Origin: Tragulus kanchil
Lineage: Eukaryota; Chordata; Mammalia; Artiodactyla; Tragulidae
Length of the DNA stretch: 64,000 bases
Assembly (NCBI GenBank): GCA_022376925.1
Contig: JAIOJX010000003.1
Location: forward strand, 39,417,874-39,481,873
Direction: 5' to 3'
Shown here one piece after another: positions 1 to 11,568 of this stretch. Every line of letters starts with the position of its first letter. Positions within the stretch are counted from its first letter, which is position 1. A model generated the notes under the pieces. The model worked only from the letters and a program-made list of their open reading frames with translations, was not told the origin of the DNA and did no database searches. The position numbers and the translations under genes were made by a program.

Positions 1-1974
1 ATCATGAATGGTGTTGGATTTTTGTCAGATGCTTTTTCTACATCAAATAACATGACCATATAATTTGATGAGCTTTTTTTTTTTTTTTTTTGTCTTCAGA
101 GGCAAAGAAAAAGAATCAGAGCCTGCATTGAGTTCTGGGCTTTTCAGCTGAAAATAACAGTGGTTTATTGCAATTTCTGAACACATTAGAAAGTAAATCT
201 CTATTGTAGATAGCACTGCAAATCCACAGCTGTAGGAGGTTTGGAAAAATATGGGCTTTAGCAGCAGGTGGAACAATGATGACAGGACTCTAAGTCTAAA
301 GTTGAATTTTTCTAAGTCCTTAAACGACATTGGGCATGAGTCAATCATATGATTCAATCTTTAAATAGGTGAAAAAGATATTTTCGTCTCCAAGTTCTTC
401 ACTATTACCTGGTTTGTACTGTAGAATCACATAATGGGTAAATGGTGCAGAAAGTAATATAGATTGTTATTGTCATCAAGTGTTAATAATTCAAATTCAC
501 ACTCTCAGAAAGATAAGACGACAAGACATGAAACAAATGGTTAGCAAAAATTCTCCACAGCCTGACATAAAAATGGGCTTTTTGGGTCCATTTGTGCTGG
601 AATTAGGCAATGTGTGCTTAAGAAAATCCTCCAGATCAACTTCAGACCTTGAAAAAGCTGCATAGATAGGGCTTCATTTACATTCTATGTTATTTATCAT
701 CATTCATTCAGGCAGCATTCACTGATTCTTCTTCTGGGTAGGGCTTAGGCTGCGAAGTAGAAAGAATACAGAGGAAAGGGCCCTCATATTAAGGAATGGA
801 GACTCAGAAACAATTTTGAGCTTGTAGCTAAAGCACAGCCAAGACATGGATGAAAAGTGACAAAGAAAAGCATCCAAATGCTTCATTGATGTGACAACAT
901 CAACCCATATGTTTGAAATAATCAGTGTGACAATCAAAACCTCTCTGTTTTCATCTGGACATTTGTTGTATTGTCAACATGGCCCAGTTTTGAAGATGAC
1001 GTCTTCACTGGGTTTTGTAGCGTGATAGATGCTTTCCAGTCTGTTTCCTTTCCCATAACATGTGCAGTAGTGGCACCAATAATGTACTTTTGATGACGTT
1101 ACAGAGGCTACATCCTGATGTCTCCCATCATGCAGAGCACCAGGCCACATTGGCAGTAATATTTGTTGCATTTAAGCTACCTAATTTGAAGGCTTCTCTC
1201 TAATACCCCAAGAAGGAGAAAGTAACCCTAGGAGAATTAGGTGATAATATTATTCAGCAATATCTACTGAGAGCATTTACCTAATCAAAACAGAAGATGG
1301 GACACCTGGTAGGAATCTCTCACTTTTCCCAGATGGTGCAGAGGAAGGCAGCTGGCTAGAGCTATGAAATACCTTCCATCATAGTCCCCAAGTGGAAGTT
1401 TGAGCAAGGGGGTGAGGGGAGAAGGGGGCCAGCCCAGCTCAGCAAGATCTCACTGCTTCCTGGCAAGTGCCTTTGATGTGCTGTGCCTTTGAAGTAAATC
1501 CTCTTCATAGTGGGCGGCCCTCTTCTGCAATCTCTTCATTAGCCCCTGCGGTTTATCAGAGGGAGGAGTGTCCTTTGATAATTACCTCTTTGAGGGAGTC
1601 AGAGAGAAGAGAGACAGAAAAGGAGATAATAAAGACAAGGAGAGTGAGAGAACAAGAACCCCAGAAGGTGGTGAGGCCTGGAATGTAAGCATGAAAGCCA
1701 CTGGTATTTGAATCCACCTCACCTATATTTTAGTTCCAATCTATATCATTAAAATAATCAGGAATTGGTCTTACAGAGGGATTTTTTGGGAAGGAGGTGT
1801 TATTTTATACTCTTGTCTCCAGATTCTTAGGCCTGTTTTATGCTGATAAGTATAGTGATTACTTATTTGTGTTTTAAAATGCTACTTTTAGAGAAGTCTA
1901 GAGTATTCCTGAATATCTTTATTTCATCAGTTTTAGAAATTCTTTTTTAGAAACTCAAGGCACATAACTGCCAG
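1..1974. other. Non-coding stretch, no assigned element
   Basis: I see no gene here. There is a T-run at about 74-91. A weak resemblance to the antisense 3' end of L2 lies near 700-800 (CATTCATTCA start followed by a diverged body), too diverged to call firmly. The open frames are short, with no domain signature. Confidence 0.5.
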
Positions 1975-2100
1975 TATCCATAAGCTGCAAAATGAAGATG
2001 ATAATTATATCTATTTCATTAGGAGGAAATGAACTAATATTTGTAAAGTGCTTAGTAGTATACCTGGCAAGTAACTGCTATGTAAGTGTTTATTAAATAG
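1975..2100 (+). repeat. MIR SINE, 3' part
   Basis: Seen: the order 'AAAATGAAGATGATAATTAT', a GAAATGAACTAATATTTGTAAAGTGCTTAG-like core and a TGTTTATTAAATAG-like end follows the MIR 3' half (ATGGGGATAATAAT, then TTAAATGAG..GTAAAGCGCTTAGAA, then CAATAAATG). It is an old, diverged copy just upstream of the first tandem duplication. Confidence 0.55.
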
Positions 2101-2112
2101 AATAATGAAAAA

Positions 2113-4283
2113 CAGAAGGAAATAACAAAATATTCAATAAAATATACCATGGTATCATTAAATGATGATTATCCATCATCATTTAATATTGATCTATGCT
2201 GAATTATTTCCAAAATTTGTTGATTACAGCAGAGAAGTCAGAGTTGGTTTGGGTCCTCTCTTGCCAAAATTGGGTGATGCTAAAGGTCTATCATTAAAAT
2301 CATTTGGTTTTGTTTAGGGTCTCCAGAGAGCTCTGGTACCATAATACTTTATGTCTCAGAGCAGAGAAGAGTTCACTAAGAGTCAAGTGATTTATTAGAA
2401 CAGGACGCTTGTGAGGCTTACAAGTGGACAGGCAAAAATTGCTGTGCCCTGAGAACTTACCGGGCTGCAGTTTTATAATCAAAGGATAAGTAAGGATGGG
2501 GAGAAGACCTTCTTTGTCTCTCTTGAGAAGACCTCATGCCTTGATCATCAGTTCCTCCTCTGGGTGGAGCAGGGGACTTTTCTTGTCCCTGCATGGTCAA
2601 GCTAGGTCCACAAATTATTGTTTTTAATGTGTGCTGAGAGCATGTCCTAAGGGTCATTAATTTCCTGGGCTCACTGGGCAGAATGTGGGTTTCATGCCAC
2701 CATTGTGTTAGTGTTTGGAGGCATGTTTCATGCTTTTGCTGCTTGGCTTTGTCGCTAAGCAAGTCTGCTTGGTTTTGTGGTTAAGTGAACCTGCCTTTTT
2801 GAATGATCATTAGCTTATTGGGGTCTCCCATAGTTTTTGTTCAGATGATCCCCTAGTGGGATTAGCTATTTAATTACCTACTTTGTCCACTTTTAATCAC
2901 TCTGTTAGTGCCAGCTCTTATAGATAATAAAGAAGACAATGTTAAAATTATTTCTATGATGTTAAGGAAAATGCTTGTCCTCAGTTGCTTATGTTTTGGC
3001 AGGAAGATTATGGCCTTATGGTTTGGCTGAGTTTTGGCCCAAGGTAGCCAGATGGTTACTGACTTTATGCAGCTAAAAGTTTCTCTGGTTTGAAATATGA
3101 TATGCAACATCCTTTGGCCCTCTTCCAGGAAAAAATTAGTTGCCCTGTTTTCTCTCCATATTTCTGTGGATCTTTCACCATGTATTTCAAAAAGCAGAAG
3201 GAAATAACAAAATATTCAATAAAATATACCATGGTATCATTAAATGATGATTATCCATCATCATTTAATATTGATCTATGCTGAATTATTTCCAAAATTT
3301 GTTGATTACAGCAGAGAAGTCAGAGTTGGTTTGGGTCCTCTCTTGCCAAAATTGGGTGATGCTAAAGGTCTATCATTAAAATCATTTGGTTTTGTTTAGG
3401 GTCTCCAGAGAGCTCTGGTACCATAATACTTTATGTCTCAGAGCAGAGAAGAGTTCACTAAGAGTCAAGTGATTTATTAGAACAGGACGCTTGTGAGGCT
3501 TACAAGTGGACAGGCAAAAATTGCTGTGCCCTGAGAACTTACCGGGCTGCAGTTTTATAATCAAAGGATAAGTAAGGATGGGGAGAAGACCTTCTTTGTC
3601 TCTCTTGAGAAGACCTCATGCCTTGATCATCAGTTCCTCCTCTGGGTGGAGCAGGGGACTTTTCTTGTCCCTGCATGGTCAAGCTAGGTCCACAAATTAT
3701 TGTTTTTAATGTGTGCTGAGAGCATGTCCTAAGGGTCATTAATTTCCTGGGCTCACTGGGCAGAATGTGGGTTTCATGCCACCATTGTGTTAGTGTTTGG
3801 AGGCATGTTTCATGCTTTTGCTGCTTGGCTTTGTCGCTAAGCAAGTCTGCTTGGTTTTGTGGTTAAGTGAACCTGCCTTTTTGAATGATCATTAGCTTAT
3901 TGGGGTCTCCCATATTTTTTCTTCATATAATCCCCTAGTGGGATTAGCTATTTAATTACCTACTTTGTCCACTTTTAATCACTCTGTTAGTGCCAGCTCT
4001 TATAGATAATAAAGAAGACAATGTTAAAATTATTTCTATGATGTTAAGGAAAATGCTTGTCCTCAGTTGCTTATGTTTTGGCAGGAAGATTATGGCCTTA
4101 TGGTTTGGCTGAGTTTTGGCCCAAGGTAGCCAGATGGTTACTGACTTTATGCAGCTAAAAGTTTCTCTGGTTTGAAATATGATATGCAACATCCTTTGGC
4201 CCTCTTCCAGGAAAAAATGAAAGGTTATTTCAGTTGCCCTGTTTTCTCTCCATATTTCTGTGGATCTTTCACCATGTATTTCA
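2113..4283. repeat. Tandem duplication 1 (about 1.08 kb unit)
   Basis: Copy A is 2113-3189 and copy B 3195-4283, offset 1,082. The copies are near-identical. One mid-unit cluster of differences lies at 2833-2846 versus 3915-3928. Copy A also lacks 12 nt near 3135, within about 55 bp of its right end. Left flank and junction share an AAA(G)CAGAAGG microhomology. Confidence 0.92.
2360..3110 (-). mobile_element. LTR-like sequence (family not recognised), duplicated at 3442-4200
   Basis: Read on the minus strand, the stretch has a TATA-like TTATAAAA motif (plus strand about 2471-2478) and, about 75 bp further downstream, a TAATAAAT polyadenylation-like signal (plus strand about 2391-2398). That spacing resembles a solitary LTR. 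No coding or internal retroviral region is seen. The family and exact ends are not resolved, so this is a tentative call. Confidence 0.3.
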
Positions 4284-4315
4284 GAAGCAATGCCGAAAGA
4301 GAGCACTTGCCTCCT

Positions 4316-4600
4316 CCTACTGATATGTCTGACTTTGTGACCCCATGGGCTGTAGCCCACAAGGCTCCTTTGTCCATGGCTTTTCCAAGCAAGCATACTG
4401 GAGTCATTCTTGATTGACTCTGGTCAATCAAGATTAATTTATGTACCATTGTTTATAATGTCCTGAATTTACTGTGTTTGAATAGTCTAAGCCAAACTTA
4501 GTCTCTTCCAGGGATCTTCCCGGGATCTGCTTCCACGGATCTTCTCCACCCAAGGATCAAACCTGCATCTCTTGCATTGCATTGCAGGCAGTTACTGGGC
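4316..4600 (-). mobile_element. Bov-type SINE, split by a 96-bp insertion
   Basis: The left half (about 4316-4411) carries GTCTGACTTTGTGACCCCAT and GTAGCCCACAAGGCTCC. The right half (4508-4600) carries CCAGGGATCTTCCC, a diverged GATCAAACC tRNA-like B-box complement and GCATTGCAGGCAG. Both follow the reverse complement of Bov-tA. The expected middle (GGGTTGCCATTTCC) is replaced by unrelated sequence. Confidence 0.65.
4412..4507. other. Insert in SINE; 86 bp matches sequence 1.1 kb downstream
   Basis: Positions 4422-4507 align without gaps to 5521-5606 (and its copy 6595-6680) with 7 mismatches, about 92% identity. The left edge forms a perfect inverted repeat: CTTGATTGAC at 4409-4418, loop TCTG, GTCAATCAAG at 4423-4432. 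The identity is much lower than in the 1.1-kb tandem copies, so this is a separate, older event. Confidence 0.6.
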
Positions 4601-4666
4601 TTTATGCACATGTTGATATCACATGAATTAACTGGTATTATACTTTTAGGATCTACCTGATATCTT

Positions 4667-6803
4667 AGTATCCTGTGATTGAAACGTACTGTGAAATGGA
4701 ATCCTGGGTTTCAGACTTGGCTAGATGACTGATTCCCTACCCATCATGTTATCCTCTGTAAACAATTACAAGTCAAATAGGGACATTCATTAGCATGTTT
4801 TTAGTGATGGCTGGATGTCTAATGTTGTTCGAAGTACATTAGTAATGTGTTGTGTCATTTAATGCTCACATCAGCTTCATGAGGTTTTTTTATTTCTCTG
4901 AATCAACAAAAAGACAACCTGTGAAGGGGGAGAGAATATTTGCAAATAACATGAGCAACAAGCTATACACGAACAAATTTATTCATGTCACACGTAAACA
5001 CAAGGTCTTGCTCTATGCCCATTGTGGAGAGTGAGTTCAGCACTGGACAGGTACTTGTAAGGATGACAAAGCCTTGAAATGTTAGTGCTTTCCATTTAGA
5101 TAAGTACCTCCTCGGCCTTTAATTTCCACATTCTCTTTCATATATCTTATGATAATTGGGAACTAAACATAGAAATGCTTATTTAAATTTATCCAGAAAA
5201 TGTATACAAACAGATTCCCAAGTATAAAAATGGTGCACAGAACATGCTTTGGAAATGGTATGAAGACTGTCTTCTCAGCCCTAACAATCATATTTTTTCA
5301 CCTGTTTAGGGAATTGTACATCTCTGGCCTATTGAACACATTCTTGACTGCAAAACTGAAGACTGCCAGATCAAAAATGCTGCTTTAAGCATGTTATTTC
5401 CTAGCTTATATTTTACACTTGGAGGAAAAAGGCATTGAACTACACGCTAAAGCTTATTAGAATGGTGTTAAGGAATGGGGCTGATTTTAAGAAGATGTAA
5501 GTTGCAGAAATACCTTTGGAGGTCAATCAAGATTAATTTATGTTCCATTGTTTATAATGTCCAGATTTTACTGAGCTTGAACAGTCTAAGTCAAACTTAG
5601 TCTCTTAGATCACAGCTTCCCATAATCCTAAGAATATTTCTAAATTTGAGAAAATAGCTACAGCTTTCACTACTTAATTTTCAATCCATTGTGAGGGAAA
5701 AACGTTTTGTTAAGACATAATTTCCCTTTTTTTTCTACCCAGTATCCTGTGATTGAAACGTACTGTGAAATGGAATCCTGGGTTTCAGACTTGGCTAGAT
5801 GACTGATTCCCTACCCATCATGTTATCCTCTGTAAACAATTACAAGTCAAATAGGGACATTCATTAGCATGTTTTTAGTGATGGCTGGATGTCTAATGTT
5901 GTTCGAAGTACATTAGTAATGTGTTGTGTCATTTAATGCTCACATCAGCTTCATGAGGTTTTTTTATTTCTCTGAATCAACAAAAAGACAACCTGTGAAG
6001 GGGGAGAGAATATTTGCAAATAACATGAGCAACAAGCTATACACGAACAAATTTATTCATGTCACACGTAAACACAAGGTCTTGCTCTATGCCCATTGTG
6101 GAGAGTGAGTTCAGCACTGGACAGGTACTTGTAAGGATGACAAAGCCTTGAAATGTTAGTGCTTTCCATTTAGATAAGTACCTCCTCGGCCTTTAATTTC
6201 CACATTCTCTTTCATATATCTTATGATAATTGGGAACTAAACATAGAAATGCTTATTTAAATTTATCCAGAAAATGTATACAAACAGATTCCCAAGTATA
6301 AAAATGGTGCACAGAACATGCTTTGGAAATGGTATGAAAACTGTCTTCTCAGCCCTAACAATCATATTTTTTCACCTGTTTAGGGAATTGTACATCTCTG
6401 GCCTATTGAACACATTCTTGACTGCAAAACTGAAGACTGCCAGATCAAAAATGCTGCTTTAAGCATGTTATTTCCTAGCTTATATTTTACACTTGGAGGA
6501 AAAAGGCATTGAACTACACGCTAAAGCTTATTAGAATGGTGTTAAGGAATGGGGCTGATTTTAAGAAGATGTAAGTTGCAGAAATACCTTTGGAGGTCAA
6601 TCAAGATTAATTTATGTTCCATTGTTTATAATGTCCAGATTTTACTGAGCTTGAACAGTCTAAGTCAAACTTAGTCTCTTAGATCACAGCTTCCCATAAT
6701 CCTAAGAATATTTCTAAATTTGAGAAAATAGCTACAGCTTTCACTACTTAATTTTCAATCCATTGTGAGGGAAAAACGTTTTGTTAAGACATAATTTCCC
6801 TTT
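4667..6803. repeat. Tandem duplication 2 (1,074-bp offset)
   Basis: Copy A is 4667-5729 and copy B 5741-6803, separated by about 11 bp of T-rich filler ending CTACCC. One clear substitution is G in GGTATGAAGAC (about 5262) versus A at 6336. The unit is otherwise unassigned non-coding sequence. The last 113 bp recur a third time at 7831-7943 through duplication 3. Confidence 0.93.
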
Positions 6804-6900
6804 GTCTCTAAACTTCTGGCTTATTTATTGTTATGTTAACTAAACTGTTAAAATAGTTCTGTAAAATTATAAAAATGTTTTGCATCCATAAAGAAATAAT
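4834..6900. other. Non-coding stretch, no firm element
   Basis: Apart from the tandem duplication and the 86-bp relative at 5521-5606, I recognise nothing firmly. The segment 4836-4890 is weakly like antisense MIR (CATTTAATGCTCACA.. CATGAGG). The frames here (60-62 codons) are duplicated along with the DNA and look like chance ORFs. Confidence 0.4.
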
Positions 6901-6944
6901 TCTAAATTTTTAGAGCCTAAAAATGCCACAAGAACTAACAATGG

Positions 6945-7158
6945 TGGGTTCCCAGGTGGCCCAGTGGTAAAGAATCCTCCTGCCAATGTAGGAGATACAA
7001 AAGACATGGGTTCGATCCTTGGGTTGGAAAGATCCCCTGGAGAAGGCAATGGCAACCCACTCCAGTATTCTTGTCTGGAAATTCCATGGTCAGAGGAACC
7101 TGGTGGGCTACCATCCATAGAGTCACAAAGAGTTGTACACAACTGAGCAGGTACTCAC
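6945..7158 (+). mobile_element. Bov-tA SINE (second copy 8085-8298)
   Basis: It starts GGGTTCCCAGGTGGCCCAGTGG, the tRNA-like head, with B-box GGGTTCGATCC. GGCAACCCACTCCAGTATTC and the CAAAGAGTTGTACACAACTGAG end follow. It is near full length with moderate divergence. A small expansion lies in the head (GATACAAAAGACATGGG). Confidence 0.86.
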
Positions 7159-7206
7159 CCATGCATCCCAAATTAAAGACAGTTTTCAAGTAAAGCAATC
7201 TATAAC

Positions 7207-7605
7207 TGACCATTATTTATCGAGTGTTATCTGCCCAGTATGCCTTACATATACCATCTCATTGAATCATCATCTCCATCCTAAGAGACAGACATTTTCC
7301 TTGACCCCATTTTTCAGATCAGGAAACTCAGGCCTAGAGAAGCTGAAAAGTGAAAAAGTGTTAGTCATTCAGTTGTGTCTGATTCTTTGTGACTCCATGC
7401 CATGGACTGTAGCATTCCAGGCTCTTCTGTCCTTGGAAGTTTTCAGGCAAGGTTATTTCCTGATCCTGGGACCGAACCTGGGTCTCCCACATTGCAGGCA
7501 GATTCTTTACTGTCTGAGCCACCAGAGAAGGAACTGGTAAATGATGGAGCAAGGTTCTGAACTCTCTGATTCTATGGTCCATGCTCTTAACCCTTGGGTA
7601 GCAAA
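7207..7605 (-). repeat. MIR SINE, antisense, split by a Bov-tA (copy 8347-8745)
   Basis: The left part (7207-7345) has ATCATCATC.., CCCATTTTTCAGATCAGGAA and CTCAGGCCTAGAGAAG. The right part (7534-7605) has GGAGCAAGGTTCTGAACTC and CATGCTCTTAACCC. Together these are the antisense MIR core and tRNA-like end in the right order, so one old element was interrupted by the SINE at 7346-7533. Confidence 0.6.
7346..7533 (-). mobile_element. Bov-tA SINE inside MIR (copy 8486-8673)
   Basis: Antisense Bov-tA: GTTAGTCATTCAGTTGTGTC, CATGGACTGTAGC, CCAGGCTC, then GACCGAACCTGGGTCTCC and TTGCAGGCAGATTCTTTAC. A short AGAGAAG repeat at both edges may be a target-site duplication. Confidence 0.8.
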
Positions 7606-8899
7606 TGCTTAAGGAATCAGAAAAAAGAAATGAAACTTAGACTTCAAAAATGGTGTTACTCTTTTTATACTAAATTAATTACACTCCATCAGAGTGAGTT
7701 CAAAAAAAGAAAATGTGTCATTTCCCTAAGTTCAATGACCTGTTGACCCTTGATGTTTTGAAGCTAAGTCATGTCCAACTCATTTGTGGCCCCGTAGACT
7801 GTAGCCCACCAGGCTCCTCTGTCCTTGGACTTCCCATAATCCTAAGAATATTTCTAAATTTGAGAAAATAGCTACAGCTTTCACTACTTAATTTTCAATC
7901 CATTGTGAGGGAAAAACGTTTTGTTAAGACATAATTTCCCTTTGTCTCTAAACTTCTGGCTTATTTATTGTTATGTTAACTAAACTGTTAAAATAGTTCT
8001 GTAAAATTATAAAAATGTTTTGCATCCATAAAGAAATAATTCTAAATTTTTAGAGCCTAAAAATGCCACAAGAACTAACAATGGTGGGTTCCCAGGTGGC
8101 CCAGTGGTAAAGAATCCTCCTGCCAATGTAGGAGATACAAAAGACATGGGTTCGATCCTTGGGTTGGAAAGATCCCCTGGAGAAGGCAATGGCAACCCAC
8201 TCCAGTATTCTTGTCTGGAAATTCCATGGTCAGAGGAACCTGGTGGGCTACCATCCATAGAGTCACAAAGAGTTGTACACAACTGAGCAGGTACTCACCC
8301 ATGCATCCCAAATTAAAGACAGTTTTCAAGTAAAGCAATCTATAACTGACCATTATTTATCGAGTGTTATCTGCCCAGTATGCCTTACATATACCATCTC
8401 ATTGAATCATCATCTCCATCCTAAGAGACAGACATTTTCCTTGACCCCATTTTTCAGATCAGGAAACTCAGGCCTAGAGAAGCTGAAAAGTGAAAAAGTG
8501 TTAGTCATTCAGTTGTGTCTGATTCTTTGTGACTCCATGCCATGGACTGTAGCATTCCAGGCTCTTCTGTCCTTGGAAGTTTTCAGGCAAGGTTATTTCC
8601 TGATCCTGGGACCGAACCTGGGTCTCCCACATTGCAGGCAGATTCTTTACTGTCTGAGCCACCAGAGAAGGAACTGGTAAATGATGGAGCAAGGTTCTGA
8701 ACTCTCTGATTCTATGGTCCATGCTCTTAACCCTTGGGTAGCAAATGCTTAAGGAATCAGAAAAAAGAAATGAAACTTAGACTTCAAAAATGGTGTTACT
8801 CTTTTTATACTAAATTAATTACACTCCATCAGAGTGAGTTCAAAAAAAGAAAATGTGTCATTTCCCTAAGTTCAATGACCTGTTGACCCTTGATGTTTT

Positions 8900-9120
8900 G
8901 AAGCTAAGTCATGTCCAACTCATTTGTGGCCCCGTAGACTGTAGCCCACCAGGCTCCTCTGTTCATGGGATTTCTCAAGGATTTCCAAAACAAGAATCCT
9001 GGAGTGGGTTTCCATTCTCTTCTCCAGAGGGAGTCTTCCCAACCCAGGTATTGGACCTGTGTCCCCTGCATTGGCAGGGATATATATATTTTTTTTCCTT
9101 TTTTACCACTGAGTCCCTAG
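8900..9120 (-). mobile_element. Bov-type SINE, antisense (copy 10040-10260; partial 7760-7822)
   Basis: It contains GTCATGTCCAACTC, CCCGTAGACTGTAGCCCACC, GGAGTGGGTTTCCATTC and GCATTGGCAGG, all antisense Bov-tA blocks. A (TA)n plus T-rich tract replaces the usual CAGATTC before TTACCACTGAG. The partial copy at 7760-7822 is cut by the duplication 3 junction. Confidence 0.76.
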
Positions 9121-9285
9121 AAAGCAGTTAAAGACAATACTGCTGAGATTAGAATTTAGTTGTGTAAGGCACTAGGGGAAAATGTGAGACAATCTGGCTG
9201 TGGGGGTCACTCCCCCTGTTCTGACTCTGAACGCTGGCAGCCTTTCCCATTAGCCAGTTCCAGTTGATGTTCAATCTAGTTAGAA

Positions 9286-9475
9286 GCATAGATTCTGGAG
9301 CAAGACACACTTGAATCCTAGTCCTAGATGGAGCTCTGTCACAAGGAGATTTTGGAAAAGTGACTTTTCTGAGCTCCATTTTTACATATGTGAAAAAAAG
9401 ATACATAATAGTATAACATGCTATAACGTTGTCTAGGGACAAAGTGAGCTAACACTGGCTCATAATATGTCAGTC
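9286..9475 (+). repeat. MIR SINE (copy 10426-10615)
   Basis: The blocks AGATTCTGGAGCAAGACACA, CTTGAATCC, GCTCTGTCAC, CTGAGCTCCATTTTTACATATG and AAAGTGAGCTAACACTGGCTCA follow MIR from the tRNA-related part through the core to the 3' region. It is a strongly diverged, old element. Confidence 0.65.
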
Positions 9476-10988
9476 TTCCTTGCCCCTCCTCTGACTCCTG
9501 TTCCCATTGCTGACCACTGGCTGTCTAAAGTCCTATATTTTTTAGCACCAACAATGAGGTCTTGTTTACTCAAAATCTGCTCTCTTCTCCCTACATCCAT
9601 ATTCATGTTTTACGTGCAAAGGTTGATCTCAGCTTGAGTTTAGGAATAAAGCAGTTGAATGAGCCTCCTGGGAGTGTTGGCGTCTTGAAAGCAAATGCTA
9701 CTAACCCAAACAAATCTAGTTTGCAGACTTTCAAGCTGTATGACAATATGAAAAGGATGTTAGGCATGGTAGGAGAGACATTTTTCATACCAAAGTATAT
9801 TAACCATGGTCCAGTCTGATAGAGAGGGCCGACCACCTCTGTATCTGCTATTGTTGTTCAGTTGCTCTTTGTGACCCCCTGGACTGCAGCATGCCAGGCT
9901 TCCCTGTCCCTCACTGTCTCCCAGAGAAAATGGTGTTACTCTTTTTATACTAAATTAATTACACTCCATCAGAGTGAGTTCAAAAAAAGAAAATGTGTCA
10001 TTTCCCTAAGTTCAATGACCTGTTGACCCTTGATGTTTTGAAGCTAAGTCATGTCCAACTCATTTGTGGCCCCGTAGACTGTAGCCCACCAGGCTCCTCT
10101 GTTCATGGGATTTCTCAAGGATTTCCAAAACAAGAATCCTGGAGTGGGTTTCCATTCTCTTCTCCAGAGGGAGTCTTCCCAACCCAGGTATTGGACCTGT
10201 GTCCCCTGCATTGGCAGGGATATATATATATTTTTTCCTTTTTTACCACTGAGTCCCTAGAAAGCAGTTAAAGACAATACTGCTGAGATTAGAATTTAGT
10301 TGTGTAAGGCACTAGGGGAAAATGTGAGACAATCTGGCTGTGGGGGTCACTCCCCCTGTTCTGACTCTGAACGCTGGCAGCCTTTCCCATTAGCCAGTTC
10401 CAGTTGATGTTCAATCTAGTTAGAAGCATAGATTCTGGAGCAAGACACACTTGAATCCTAGTCCTAGATGGAGCTCTGTCACAAGGAGATTTTGGAAAAG
10501 TGACTTTTCTGAGCTCCATTTTTACATATGTGAAAAAAAGATACATAATAGTATAACATGCTATAACGTTGTCTAGGGACAAAGTGAGCTAACACTGGCT
10601 CATAATATGTCAGTCTTCCTTGCCCCTCCTCTGACTCCTGTTCCCATTGCTGACCACTGGCTGTCTAAAGTCCTATATTTTTTAGCACCAACAATGAGGT
10701 CTTGTTTACTCAAAATCTGCTCTCTTCTCCCTACATCCATATTCATGTTTTACGTGCAAAGGTTGATCTCAGCTTGAGTTTAGGAATAAAGCAGTTGAAT
10801 GAGCCTCCTGGGAGTGTTGGCGTCTTGAAAGCAAATGCTACTAACCCAAACAAATCTAGTTTGCAGACTTTCAAGCTGTATGACAATATGAAAAGGATGT
10901 TAGGCATGGTAGGAGAGACATTTTTCATACCAAAGTATATTAACCATGGTCCAGTCTGATAGAGAGGGCCGACCACCTCTGTATCTGC

Positions 10989-11299
10989 TATTGTTGTTCA
11001 GTTGCTCTTTGTGACCCCCTGGACTGCAGCATGCCAGGCTTCCCTGTCCCTCACTGTCTCCCAGAGCTTGCTCAGACTCATGTTCATTGATTCAGTGACA
11101 CCATCCAAACCATCTCATCCTTTGTCATTCCCTTTTCCTACTGTCTTCAGTCTTTCCTAGCATCATAGTCTTTTCCAATGAGTTGACTCTTCCCATCAAG
11201 TGACCAAAGTATTGGAGCTTCAACTTCAGCATCCATTCTTCCAGTGAATATTCAGAGTTGATTTCCTTTAGGATTGATTGGTTTGATCTCCTGTACCCT
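10989..11299 (-). mobile_element. BovB (ART2A-like) LINE 3' fragment (truncated copy 9849-9926)
   Basis: It starts TTGTTGTTCAGTTGCTC and runs CTTTGTGACCCCCTGG, TGCCAGGCTTCCCTGTCC, CTCATGTTCATTGATTCAG, TCTTTTCCAATGAGTTG, CCAAAGTATTGGAGCTTC and TGATTTCCTTTAGGATTG, in BovB antisense order. The earlier copy stops at the duplication 4 junction, so it is not a separate insertion. Confidence 0.82.
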
Positions 11300-11554
11300 A
11301 CCCATAATCCACAGGCCCTCTTGAAAATGGAAACACTTCCTTCTCCAAATTGGGAACCATAAGGTATAAAGATTTTCTGGCTTGACAGTATGAAAGTGTC
11401 ACTGACCCTACCTTAGAGGCACACCTGGAAGTGTTTATAGTTTGTTAGAGTGCACAGAGCATTGTACTCATAGCATTTGGTTCAACGATTGTAATCAAAT
11501 GCTCTGCTGGCTGAGATGCATAGATGTCATGAAAGAGGAAAATGTCAAGTGATT
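11300..11554. other. Non-coding stretch, nothing recognised
   Basis: This short AT-rich stretch lies between the BovB end and the variant CHR SINE. No repeat, gene or RNA is recognised. Confidence 0.45.
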
Positions 11555-11568
11555 AATAGAGAATTTCT

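Larger units (their letters stand above)
6691..8963. repeat. Tandem duplication 3 (1,140-bp offset)
   Basis: Copy A is 6691-7830 and copy B 7831-8963. The last ~8 bp of A (CCTTGGAC after CTCTGT) do not match B (TCATGGGA). The unit contains a Bov-tA, an antisense MIR split by another Bov-tA, and the start of a third Bov SINE. Everything before the last bases appears identical. Confidence 0.93.
8787..11066. repeat. Tandem duplication 4 (1,140-bp offset)
   Basis: Copy A is 8787-9926 and copy B 9927-11066, exactly contiguous. Copy A breaks inside a BovB element after CTCCCAGAG. One substitution is seen in the TA/T tract near 9087 versus 10227. The first ~176 bp also occur at 7647-7822 through duplication 3, giving three copies. 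Confidence 0.94.

Noticed and set aside
74..91. T-run as tail of an antisense retroposed gene
   Set aside because: The adjoining sequence is not recognisable as any gene or SINE and no flanking duplication was found.
3956..4396. 146-codon minus frame
   Set aside because: It spans the end of duplication 1 and the Bov SINE; no domain is present and copy A carries only its first part.
6945..7060. Possible tRNA genes (GGTTCGATCC motifs here and at other SINE heads)
   Set aside because: Every such motif lies in a Bov-tA or CHR head; none folds with a full acceptor and anticodon arm in place.
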